A stretch of DNA of 6,386 nucleotides, from the NCBI GenBank assembly GCA_016181345.1, contig JACOZM010000103.1, positions 1 to 6,386 on the forward strand. The letters are read 5' to 3'. The notes below the pieces were generated by a model that was not told the DNA's origin, made no database searches, and was given only the letters and a program-made list of their open reading frames with translations. Shown here in pieces: positions 1 through 4,795 of this stretch (position 1 is the stretch's first letter; every line of letters starts with the position of its first letter). The position numbers were made by a program, and so were the translations under genes. The stretch comes from Candidatus Woesearchaeota archaeon. Its GTDB lineage: Archaea; Nanobdellota; Nanobdellia; Woesearchaeales; GW2011-AR9.

Positions 1-23
1 GAATGAATAATCCTTTCAGCCAT
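1..23 (-). CDS. Start of an unidentified gene, cut by the left edge
   Basis: Only the first seven codons are visible, reading M-A-E-R-I-I-H on the minus strand before the window ends. The product cannot be identified. The start is well supported: a GAGGTG ribosome binding site (30-35) lies 6 nt upstream of the ATG (21-23), and a TATA box (59-70) lies further upstream at the right distance. The gene is co-directional with the ribosomal operon, but it has its own promoter and is separated from the coiled-coil gene by a 327-nt gap. Confidence 0.55.
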
Positions 24-29
24 AAATAA

Positions 30-35
30 CACCTC
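30..35 (-). promoter_or_regulatory. Ribosome binding site of the left-edge gene
   Basis: The minus strand reads GAGGTG, complementary to the 3' end of archaeal 16S rRNA, with a 6-nt spacer to the ATG at 21-23. It decides the start of the truncated left-edge gene. Confidence 0.6.
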
Positions 36-58
36 AAAGATATACAGAAAAACATAAA

Positions 59-70
59 CTATATATAAAA
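59..70 (-). promoter_or_regulatory. TATA box of the left-edge gene
   Basis: The minus strand reads TTTTATATATAG. Transcription starting about 26 nt downstream would begin near position 38, just before the ribosome binding site at 30-35, giving a short leader of about 15 nt. The fit of TATA box, ribosome binding site and ATG is good. No start site has been measured. Confidence 0.5.
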
Positions 71-117
71 AATCTTGACAACTAAATTCATATAAGAATA
101 AAAATGAACCAAAAACG

Positions 118-257
118 TATGTACATAGCCGCCAAGATGTCATCAAGAAAGCGTACTTCTACCAAAAAGTACGGGCAAAAAATCTTTAACTTTTAATATG
201 GCTATTCGTCTACTTCAACAGCCAATTTTTTGTCTTGATGACGACGCTATGCACATA
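118..257 (-). ncRNA. Candidate structured non-coding RNA, three-way junction
   Basis: Seen: a region of about 39% GC inside flanks of about 14-23% GC, with nested complementary segments. P1 pairs 118-129 with 246-257. P2 pairs 139-148 with 233-242 (10 bp, perfect). P3 is a hairpin, 152-158 with 167-173 (7 bp, 8-nt loop). P4 pairs 176-183 with 225-232 (8 bp). P5 pairs 199-203 with 220-224. P2, P3 and P4 meet at a three-way junction, and the 3' strands of P5, P4 and P2 run on without a gap. The minus strand is favoured because the only P1 mismatch on the plus strand (A123/C252) becomes a G-U wobble, and because T-rich runs follow 118 on the minus strand. A plus-strand promoter is also possible: a TATA-like CATATAAG at about 89-96 sits 26 nt before 121. 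It does not resemble tRNA, 5S, RNase P or SRP RNA in any motif I can recognise. Confidence 0.4.
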
Positions 258-287
258 TTCAAAGAAAGAAATTTAATAATAAGTAAA

Positions 288-308
288 AATAATAATAATA
301 ATAATAAT
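288..308. repeat. (AAT)7 microsatellite
   Basis: Seven perfect tandem copies of AAT lie in the spacer between the structured RNA region and the end of the coiled-coil gene. No function can be assigned. It may be simple slippage in AT-rich spacer DNA. Confidence 0.9.
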
Positions 309-350
309 GATCATGAGAATAAATATTCAACGAAAAAAAAATCAAAACAA

Positions 351-1220
351 TTATTCATCTGAAGCTTGAAAAGCTAAAATATCATCCATACTTAACTTCT
401 GCCTATTCTTAATTTTCTCTTTAACTTCGTCGGTTCTTTCCTGAATCTTACTTTTATGCCTCTTTTCTTCTTTCTCATCAAAAAATTTTGATAGTTCATG
501 AAGACGCTTCATACCTTTGTCTAATTCCTGCTTTGTCTCTTGATATTTGATCCTTAATTTCTGGTGTGTTTCTTCTGACGGCTTGATTTCTTCACGAATC
601 TTCTTGACGTCATCATATAATTGGCTTAACGCCTGATGCTTCTCCTGTGACTGTTGAGCTTTTTCTTGAACTGCATGATGGGAAATTTGCGCCTGTTTTC
701 TGCTTTGAGAAAAATTAGCTGCAGCAGTGTTCCTTTCCTTCCAGACTTCTTCCATTCCGGCTAATGCCTTATAGTCAGCCTTTAATTTTTTTACTTCTTT
801 ATTCAGCTGTTTTTCCTTTTCAAAACTCATGACTTCTGTTTCCAATTTTTCTTCAAGCTTTCGAATCATCGCTTTTAATTTTCCAGGACTTTCTCTTTCC
901 TGAATATGTTTAGAAAATTCACCTGTTAATTCGCCTTTTTTCTGCTCGACATCCTTTAAGACTTCTGACTTTCCTTTCACTTCTTGGTTTAATTTTTCAC
1001 GCTCCTCTTTTAAGAGCCTGACTTCTTTGGTTAAATTATCCCGTTCCTGCTTCAACGTTGTCATCGCTTGAGTCTTAGAATGTATTTGATCCCGAAAAGA
1101 ACGAAGAGTCTGAAAAGCTGTTTCTTTTTCTTGATGGATAGAATGCAGCTGAGAACGAAGCTGAGCTACCTCTTTCTTTTTCTGCTCAAATTCTTTCCTT
1201 AACACTTCATGATCAACCAT
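351..1220 (-). CDS. Coiled-coil protein, COG1340-like
   Basis: This encodes 289 residues that are almost entirely charged, heptad-like helix rich in Lys, Glu, Gln and Arg from about residue 4 to 265. There is no signal peptide, no membrane segment and no visible catalytic motif. The C-terminal tail (about residues 270-289, KNRQKLSMDDILAF...) looks like a short conserved helix that ends many archaeal COG1340 coiled-coil proteins. That family is widespread in archaea and its function is unknown; some members have been mislabelled as phosphoserine phosphatase. The start is supported by GTGAGG at 1225-1230, 4 nt before the ATG. The gene follows P1/L12 by 141 nt on the same strand and could be read through from the ribosomal operon or from its own weak promoter. 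A cytoplasmic structural or scaffold role is inference. Low-complexity coiled coils attract spurious matches, so the family call is moderate. Confidence 0.7.
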   Translation of the reverse strand: MVDHEVLRKEFEQKKKEVAQLRSQLHSIHQEKETAFQTLRSFRDQIHSKTQAMTTLKQERDNLTKEVRLLKEEREKLNQEVKGKSEVLKDVEQKKGELTGEFSKHIQERESPGKLKAMIRKLEEKLETEVMSFEKEKQLNKEVKKLKADYKALAGMEEVWKERNTAAANFSQSRKQAQISHHAVQEKAQQSQEKHQALSQLYDDVKKIREEIKPSEETHQKLRIKYQETKQELDKGMKRLHELSKFFDEKEEKRHKSKIQERTDEVKEKIKNRQKLSMDDILAFQASDE

Positions 1221-1224
1221 TGAA

Positions 1225-1230
1225 CCTCAC
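1225..1230 (-). promoter_or_regulatory. Ribosome binding site of the coiled-coil gene
   Basis: The minus strand reads GTGAGG with a 4-nt spacer to the ATG at 1218-1220. It supports this start over internal methionines. Confidence 0.5.
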
Positions 1231-1237
1231 TCACACC

Positions 1238-1275
1238 TTTAAAAATCTAAAGAGAATAAAAAGAGAAGTAAAAGC
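1238..1275 (-). terminator. T-rich tract after the ribosomal operon (terminator and/or weak promoter)
   Basis: On the minus strand this tract is dominated by runs of T broken by C or A, which is how many archaeal intrinsic terminators look. It lies about 90 nt after the P1/L12 stop codon. A TATA-like TTTTTATT (1255-1262) inside it is placed to start transcription just before the ribosome binding site of the coiled-coil gene, so the same tract may end one unit and start the next. Nothing in the sequence separates the two readings. Confidence 0.3.
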
Positions 1276-1295
1276 TTGGGAACTTAAACATCTAA

Positions 1296-1315
1296 ACAAC
1301 TGATGTACTAGTTGT
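1296..1315 (-). repeat. Small hairpin downstream of P1/L12
   Basis: ACAACT (1296-1301) and AGTTGT (1310-1315) form a 6-bp inverted repeat with an 8-nt loop, between the P1/L12 stop codon and the T-rich tract. It could help define the 3' end of the ribosomal transcript. The stem is short and could be chance. Confidence 0.3.
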
Positions 1316-1361
1316 CTATCCGTTTCGGTAGTAGTATTAAAACAGTTGCTGATCTAACTAT

Positions 1362-1682
1362 TTATCCAAACAAAGCGCCAAGTCCAGCTGCTGCTGATTC
1401 TTCAGCTTTCTTCTCATCTTCTTTATTAGATTTTTCTTCTTTCTTTCCTTCACTGTGGCCATGTGCAGCTGAAGCACTAGCTGGTGCAGCTGCTACTGGT
1501 GCAGCTACTGCTGCTTTCTTGATAGCTTCATTGATATCCACTCCTTGGAGTGCAGCAACAAGAGCTTTAACTCGGGCTTCATCAGCCTTAACTCCTGCAG
1601 CGGTCAATACTGCTTTAACAGCACTTTCAGTGATTTCTTTTCCTGCTTTATGTAAAAGCATTGCAGCGTAGATGTATTCCAT
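1362..1682 (-). CDS. rpl12: Ribosomal stalk protein P1 (archaeal L12)
   Basis: This is the archaeal/eukaryotic-type acidic stalk protein that binds as dimers to P0 and recruits translation factors to the large subunit. Its 106 residues match the family's usual length of about 100-110. Residues 1-57 form the helical dimerisation domain ([18 protein letters not shown] at the start). An Ala/Pro hinge follows (58-74), then a charged Lys/Glu segment (79-96), then the hallmark C-terminal tail [10 protein letters not shown] (97-106) that contacts elongation factors. The start is set by AGGAGG at 1690-1695 with a 7-nt spacer. It is the last ribosomal gene of the L1-P0-P1 run, 92 nt after P0. Its own strong ribosome binding site fits the need for several P1 copies per ribosome. 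Because this P0 lacks the usual tail, P1 is the only visible carrier of the factor-binding peptide here. Confidence 0.97.
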   Translation of the reverse strand: MEYIYAAMLLHKAGKEITESAVKAVLTAAGVKADEARVKALVAALQGVDINEAIKKAAVAAPVAAAPASASAAHGHSEGKKEEKSNKEDEKKAEESAAAGLGALFG

Positions 1683-1689
1683 TTTCTTT

Positions 1690-1695
1690 CCTCCT
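1690..1695 (-). promoter_or_regulatory. Strong ribosome binding site of P1/L12
   Basis: The minus strand reads AGGAGG, a consensus site, 7 nt before the ATG at 1680-1682. It is stronger than the site before P0 (GGTGA), as expected for a protein made in excess over P0. Confidence 0.75.
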
Positions 1696-1737
1696 ATTCA
1701 TCTCCTGTTCTTAAAACATGAGCTTCATTTTTTTATC

Positions 1738-1776
1738 AGTTATAAGTCCCGAGCCTTAGCTCATCAGGTTATAACT
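1738..1776 (-). repeat. Nested hairpin between P0 and P1 genes
   Basis: AGTTATAA (1738-1745) and TTATAACT (1769-1776) form a perfect 8-bp inverted repeat. Inside it GAGC (1751-1754) pairs with GCTC (1759-1762) around a 4-nt loop. The outer stem includes most of the P0 stop codon (1775-1777). The spacer codes for nothing visible. A role in mRNA processing, translational coupling or raising P1 output relative to P0 is inference. Confidence 0.45.
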
Positions 1777-2614
1777 ATAAATGTGCTTCTTCCTTGACGG
1801 AATTCGCTTGAGCTTCTGCTTTCACTAAGATAGCATCACGAGTGTCTTCCGTCATAATATTTTGCTCAACTCCAACTGCTTTCGCTTCACGGAAAGCTTT
1901 CTGGATAATGATTTCCGTTGTTTCAGAGCATAAGTACACAGTTTCTACCGCTAAGTTCATGGCTTCTTGCGCAGCCGTTGCAAAGTTGTTTCTGTATTCA
2001 TCTTCGTCAACTCTTAAGTGTTTAGCTTCATAGACAAACCCATCTTCTAAGACAGCTACTAAATTCAACCCAATTTCCATTGGCTGGATATCTAATCTCT
2101 TTAAGGTTTCAGCTACTTTTCCGGTAATCTCTTCTCCTTCATGAACAATAGTAGTATCACTAATAACAGCTAATTTTCCATTTTCAACTTTTGTCTTGAT
2201 TCCAACAGCAGCTAATTCTGAGATAATCGGCCCTGGTGCAAAATTTGTCGGCCCAGCCTTAACAACAATATCTCTTGGCGCCTTCTGCCCTGCTTTTGCT
2301 GGAGCTTGTGATTTACTTTTCTGTAAGGTAGCATAAAGTGCAAAAGGATTGCCTTTACTAAACAATAAAGCGGGCATCCCAGTTAATTTTCCGTTTAATT
2401 CTTCAACTCCTGCTTTTTTTGATGCAGAAAGTGCTCTGGATAATAAGCGTTTTCTATTGACAGAAATGATAACATCATTCTTCATCAAACTTTTCCGCAT
2501 TTTCTGGAATTGCTGAGCAGGAAGATTTTCTAGGTTGATAACTCCAATCATAGGATATTCATGGATATGCTTGACTAAGAGCTGTACATTTTCTTTTTTC
2601 TTCTCGTTTACCAT
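1775..2614 (-). CDS. rplP0: Ribosomal stalk base protein P0 (archaeal L10), short C-terminus
   Basis: P0 anchors the stalk to 23S rRNA and carries the P1 dimers. The N-terminal rRNA-binding domain spans about residues 1-105. The archaeal/eukaryotic insertion domain (about 106-185) carries the GPTNFAPGP motif (121-129), KVENGKLAV and the IQPMEIGLNL stretch (176-185). A helical C-terminal spine (about 205-275) is the P1-binding region. The protein ends at 279 residues, whereas typical archaeal P0 is about 310-350 and ends in an acidic stretch plus the same GLGALFG tail as P1; here that tail is absent. The 92 nt downstream contain no frame-shifted remnant of it. The start is one base after the L1 stop codon, with GGTGA at 2624-2628 as ribosome binding site, so translation is probably coupled to L1. 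Confidence 0.96.
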   Translation of the reverse strand: MVNEKKKENVQLLVKHIHEYPMIGVINLENLPAQQFQKMRKSLMKNDVIISVNRKRLLSRALSASKKAGVEELNGKLTGMPALLFSKGNPFALYATLQKSKSQAPAKAGQKAPRDIVVKAGPTNFAPGPIISELAAVGIKTKVENGKLAVISDTTIVHEGEEITGKVAETLKRLDIQPMEIGLNLVAVLEDGFVYEAKHLRVDEDEYRNNFATAAQEAMNLAVETVYLCSETTEIIIQKAFREAKAVGVEQNIMTEDTRDAILVKAEAQANSVKEEAHL

Positions 2615-2615
2615 C

Positions 2616-3254
2616 TTAGATCTTCACCGGCTTGCTCATGCTTAATTTTAAAGCGACATTTTTGATATTATGCTGTTCATTTGGAATCTGCTTGACTGTT
2701 GCTTGATAGACAGCCAGAATATTTTCAATAACTTCTTGTTCATTCTGATCTTCCTTGCCTACGATACATTGTAAGTTCGTTCCTTTTTTCGTAGAAAGTC
2801 GGATTGTTACGAGTAATCGTTTCTTTAATGGCTCTAAGTTAGCATTTGGCGGAACAACACATCCAAGTTTTGGGTTTGGCATTTTTCCTTTTACTCCTAA
2901 AGCTTTACCAAAGATTTGAGCTATTTTTGGCATTAAATTTGCTTGAGCGATAAAATAATCATAATTTTCTGCTGTTTTTTTCAATAATTTTTTTTCTTTG
3001 TAGCGGTCAAATTCAACTTCCTTGATGACAAGATCACTGTTCTTAGCTGCGTTTTCTGCCAATTGCTGGTCGCAGAAACAAGCTAGCTGTACTTTTTTCC
3101 CTTTTGAATGTGGTAAGGTAACAAAGAAATCTAATGGGTTTGTCTTAATATTGATATTTTTTAAGTTTATCACTAAGTCATAAGATTGAGAAAACTTCCG
3201 CTTAGGATGCTTCTTCAGTTCATCTAATGCTATTTTTACGTGTTCTTTATCCAT
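2616..3254 (-). CDS. rpl1: Ribosomal protein L1
   Basis: L1 binds the mobile L1 stalk of 23S rRNA, helps release deacylated tRNA, and in bacteria and methanogens represses translation of its own mRNA. At 212 residues it matches the archaeal family length. Diagnostic segments are RKFSQSYDLVINLKNI (19-34) in domain I, and GKALGVKGKMPNPKLG (116-131), which holds the conserved MPNPK of domain II. The N- and C-terminal parts rejoin to form domain I, ending at KPVKI. The start is fixed by AGGAGG (3260-3265), 5 nt before the ATG. It is the first gene of the L1-P0-P1 unit, with its own TATA box (3319-3328). The frequent archaeal partner L11 is absent upstream; a HEPN-MNT operon occupies that place. 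A hairpin in the leader overlaps the ribosome binding site. Confidence 0.97.
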   Translation of the reverse strand: MDKEHVKIALDELKKHPKRKFSQSYDLVINLKNINIKTNPLDFFVTLPHSKGKKVQLACFCDQQLAENAAKNSDLVIKEVEFDRYKEKKLLKKTAENYDYFIAQANLMPKIAQIFGKALGVKGKMPNPKLGCVVPPNANLEPLKKRLLVTIRLSTKKGTNLQCIVGKEDQNEQEVIENILAVYQATVKQIPNEQHNIKNVALKLSMSKPVKI

Positions 3255-3259
3255 GTGAA

Positions 3260-3265
3260 CCTCCT
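3260..3265 (-). promoter_or_regulatory. Strong ribosome binding site of L1
   Basis: The minus strand reads AGGAGG with a 5-nt spacer to the ATG at 3252-3254. Its first two bases fall in the 3' arm of the leader hairpin at 3264-3288. Confidence 0.75.
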
Positions 3266-3288
3266 ACCTGATGCCTAACTTCCGGTAG
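3264..3288 (-). promoter_or_regulatory. Leader hairpin overlapping the L1 ribosome binding site
   Basis: In the mRNA, CUACC (3288-3284) can pair with GGUAG (3268-3264) around a 15-nt loop, within a leader of only about 45 nt. The 3' arm runs into the AGGAGG. L1 is known to repress its own operon in several organisms by binding an mRNA copy of its rRNA site, so this is a candidate autoregulatory element. I could not match it base for base to the 23S L1 site. The stem is only 5 bp. Confidence 0.35.
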
Positions 3289-3318
3289 TCTGTTGGTTTT
3301 CTTCTAAGGATAGCAGGT

Positions 3319-3328
3319 TATTTATAAA
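3319..3328 (-). promoter_or_regulatory. TATA box of the L1-P0-P1 operon
   Basis: The minus strand reads TTTATAAATA, close to the archaeal consensus, preceded by an A-rich BRE-like stretch. Transcription starting about 26 nt downstream would begin near 3298, giving a leader of about 45 nt before the L1 ATG. Confidence 0.7.
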
Positions 3329-3334
3329 GATTTT

Positions 3335-3400
3335 GGTGTTCTTGGCGCCGATTGTAAATTAGCACATAATTTCCAAAAGAGAAGAAAAACAAACTAGATT
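3335..3400. repeat. Direct repeat copy 1, on the L1 side of the HEPN-MNT operon
   Basis: This 66-bp segment aligns without gaps to 4676-4741 with 50 of 66 identical bases. The core 3350-3400 is 41/51 identical and begins with a perfect 12-base GATTGTAAATTA match. Most differences are transitions. It lies between the HEPN stop codon and the L1 TATA box. Its minus strand is T-rich (about 3371-3396) and could also terminate HEPN transcription. Confidence 0.75.
3371..3396 (-). terminator. T-rich tract after the HEPN gene
   Basis: On the minus strand, runs of 4-5 T interrupted by C or G begin about 16 nt after the HEPN stop codon. This resembles an archaeal U-rich terminator and would separate the toxin-antitoxin transcript from the L1 operon downstream. 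It lies entirely within direct repeat copy 1. Confidence 0.35.
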
Positions 3401-3411
3401 CTTAAAATGAA

Positions 3412-3927
3412 TCAGTCATCCTGTATTATTTCTTTTATTTTGTTAAGTAATAATCGAGTATTTATTATTACTTTAGTTGTATCGGCTTTGTCAAATGTTA
3501 TTTTTGTAGAGTAAGAAGCATTTTCTCTTTTATTTTTTGATTCCGCATAGAATAAAAAATCTTCGTTGTTAAGAAAGGTGAAGTTAATGAACTCTAGATC
3601 TTCAGGAGATATTTCTTTATAGTAATGCTTTATCAAAAGGCATAGTGTAGCATCATGGTTTTTTGAAAAGATTCCTTTTTTGAGTAATAGTGCTAATGCC
3701 GCATGATATAACGTGTAATAACAGCCAACCAATACCCAGTCAGAAAAATCTACTTTTGAAGTGTTCTCCACAAATTTCATATTATGGTCCGCTTTTTCGA
3801 GATGTCCTTTTATCTCCCCAAGGTCTTCTCTGAGATTAAATATCTGCTTCTCTATCTCATAATCATTGATTTTCTGATTTAGCGCTTCTTTTGAAGCCAA
3901 TATCTTTTTTAATTGGAATTCATTCAT
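3412..3927 (-). CDS. HEPN-domain protein, toxin-type partner of the MNT gene (UPF0332-like)
   Basis: This encodes 171 residues of mostly helix. A charged helical N-terminus (1-55) precedes the HEPN core. The YYTLYHAALALLLKKG block (70-85) and the following KNHDATL segment (89-95) are typical of the UPF0332/COG1895 branch of HEPN proteins. The active-site motif of nuclease HEPNs is R-x4-6-H. Here the aligned place reads RENASY (R134 to Y139), so the His is replaced by Tyr, as in UPF0332-type members that read R-x4-Y. In characterised HEPN-MNT pairs the HEPN protein is the toxin, an RNase or a target of the partner enzyme, and is neutralised by AMP transfer to a Tyr near this motif. Whether that applies to Y139 or Y141-adjacent residues is inference. 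Its ATG overlaps the end of the MNT gene by 8 nt, so the two are translationally coupled. Confidence 0.85.
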   Translation of the reverse strand: MNEFQLKKILASKEALNQKINDYEIEKQIFNLREDLGEIKGHLEKADHNMKFVENTSKVDFSDWVLVGCYYTLYHAALALLLKKGIFSKNHDATLCLLIKHYYKEISPEDLEFINFTFLNNEDFLFYAESKNKRENASYSTKITFDKADTTKVIINTRLLLNKIKEIIQDD

Positions 3928-4516
3928 CGTACATCAACTCATAAAAGTACTCACTATTAAATACTGGAAAACCCGTGTTTATGCCAGATTGTATCACCAT
4001 ATCTTCTTTCATTTTTAATTCTTTATAAAAATTTGCTTCGGTCATCTGAAATGGTTGGATACTCATTCCCGTGAGTGATTCTGCATGATTTTTTGCATCT
4101 TTGGTATTTGTTTTAGCGGTGAAGATTTCTATAATATCAATATCCGAATCATCTTTATAATTACCTTTTGCGGTTGAGCCGAACACGATCATTAAGACCG
4201 GTTTATTTTTTAATGCTTTCAAATACTCTTTTATAGCATTTTTTCTTAACAGGGGGAGTGTTTCTAGCTTTTCTACATCAAATAAAGAGAATATTTTTGA
4301 GATTGCCTGTTTTTTGATGTTATATCTTTTTAAGTTGGCTTCCTTATGGCTTTTCAGGATGTTAGTCTTTTCCAGAGCCTGTAAATGCCTGCTGGTAGCG
4401 CTCTCTCTCAGATGTATCTTTCTGGAAATATCTCTTAAGTGTAAAGGAGAGTTATGATTAGCATAAAATAAGTGTAAGATGCTCCAGTACTGCTTATGAA
4501 CTATTGTTCTAATCAT
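3920..4516 (-). CDS. Winged-helix / nucleotidyltransferase fusion (MNT antitoxin and likely autorepressor)
   Basis: This encodes 198 residues in two parts. Residues 1-75 form a winged helix-turn-helix (LRDISRKIHLRESATSRHLQ, 27-46, then a wing at about 53-67), as in MarR/ArsR-type regulators. Residues 100-198 form a minimal nucleotidyltransferase with the signature FGSTAKG (112-118) and the metal-binding pair SDIDI (D125, D127). The usual third acidic residue is not obvious: the likely strand reads SIQPF (152-156). The C-terminal EANFYKEL and FPVFNSEYFYEL segments fit MNT relatives. In HEPN-MNT systems the MNT enzyme modifies the HEPN toxin, often by AMP transfer. It is first in the operon and overlaps the HEPN gene by 8 nt. 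A palindrome between its TATA box and ATG, plus the DNA-binding domain, suggest it represses its own promoter. The mRNA is probably leaderless. Confidence 0.85.
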   Translation of the reverse strand: MIRTIVHKQYWSILHLFYANHNSPLHLRDISRKIHLRESATSRHLQALEKTNILKSHKEANLKRYNIKKQAISKIFSLFDVEKLETLPLLRKNAIKEYLKALKNKPVLMIVFGSTAKGNYKDDSDIDIIEIFTAKTNTKDAKNHAESLTGMSIQPFQMTEANFYKELKMKEDMVIQSGINTGFPVFNSEYFYELMYDE

Positions 4517-4525
4517 TGTAACAAT

Positions 4526-4544
4526 CGTTCTAATTATTAGAACG
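4526..4544. promoter_or_regulatory. 19-nt palindromic operator of the HEPN-MNT operon
   Basis: CGTTCTAAT-T-ATTAGAACG is a perfect inverted repeat with 9-bp arms around one central base. It lies between the TATA box (4545-4552) and the ATG (4514-4516), over the expected transcription start. An extra direct half-site GTTCTAAT at 4506-4513 lies 21 bp from the matching half-site at 4527-4534, two helical turns, so two dimers could bind the same DNA face. The winged-helix domain of the downstream MNT protein is the obvious candidate ligand. Confidence 0.65.
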
Positions 4545-4552
4545 TTTAAAAA
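4545..4552 (-). promoter_or_regulatory. TATA box of the HEPN-MNT operon
   Basis: The minus strand reads TTTTTAAA, directly beside the palindrome at 4526-4544. A start about 26 nt downstream would fall near 4522, leaving a 5' leader of about 6 nt or none. There is no ribosome binding site before the ATG. Confidence 0.45.
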
Positions 4553-4651
4553 TGTTTTGGTTGAATTAGTAGAATGTTCTGCTTTTCTAGTGCTTTAATT
4601 CAGTCTTAGATTTTCTGCTTAAAGCTAAAATAGGTGAACTTATTTCGAAAC

Positions 4652-4685
4652 TGAGAACTAATTACTAGATTATACGGAGTTCTCA
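4652..4685. repeat. 8-bp inverted repeat upstream of the HEPN-MNT promoter
   Basis: TGAGAACT (4652-4659) and AGTTCTCA (4678-4685) are perfectly complementary across an 18-nt spacer. Both arms contain the GTTCT/AGAAC core of the operator at 4526-4544. The right arm falls within direct repeat copy 2. It may be an upstream operator or a hairpin. Confidence 0.5.
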
Positions 4686-4741
4686 ACGTTGATTGTAAAT
4701 TATTACATGATTTTCAAAAAAGAAGAGAAATAAGCAGGATT
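4676..4741. repeat. Direct repeat copy 2, upstream of the HEPN-MNT operon
   Basis: This is the partner of 3335-3400 (50/66 identical, same orientation, 1341 bp apart). On the minus strand, the sequence after copy 2 (about 4662-4675) resembles the L1 TATA region with a small gap (both contain AATCT followed by an AT stretch), so copy 2 may be a decayed duplicate of the L1 upstream region. It also lies in the divergent spacer before the GIY-YIG gene. Confidence 0.75.
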
Positions 4742-4795
4742 ATTTCTGATTGAGAATCAAACATTAAGCTAAGAGCCATCGTATTTGAGGAAACA

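Noticed and set aside
118..127. Perfect 10-bp palindrome TATGTACATA as a protein binding site
   Set aside because: It is accounted for as the 5' arm region of P1 in the structured RNA, and no promoter or regulator gene is tied to it.
121..254. Structured region as tRNA, 5S rRNA, RNase P RNA or SRP RNA
   Set aside because: There is no T-loop GTTCRA, no CCA-proximal acceptor stem, no 5S loop motifs, no RNase P conserved core, and no SRP helix 8 GGAA/AGCAG motif on either strand.
1312..1671. Plus-strand open frame of 119 codons
   Set aside because: It lies antisense to P1/L12. Its Ala/Ser-rich translation is a by-product of the Ala- and Lys/Glu-rich P1 codons.
1735..1770. C/D-box-like CTGATGA and CTGA pair in the P0-P1 spacer (minus strand)
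   Set aside because: Box C lacks the leading purine, the interval is too short for guide plus D'/C' boxes, and no terminal stem forms outside the boxes.
1739..1775. Hammerhead-ribozyme-like CUGAUGAG followed by a small stem, in the P0-P1 spacer (minus strand)
   Set aside because: The required GAAA after stem II reads GGGA, and stems I and III with the cleavage site are not formed.
1842..2033. Plus-strand open frame of 63 codons
   Set aside because: It is antisense to P0/L10, with no promoter or ribosome binding site and no recognisable protein.
3335..4741. Insertion sequence carrying HEPN-MNT
   Set aside because: There is no transposase and no terminal inverted repeats. The flanks are direct repeats with about 76% identity, far longer and more diverged than a target-site duplication.
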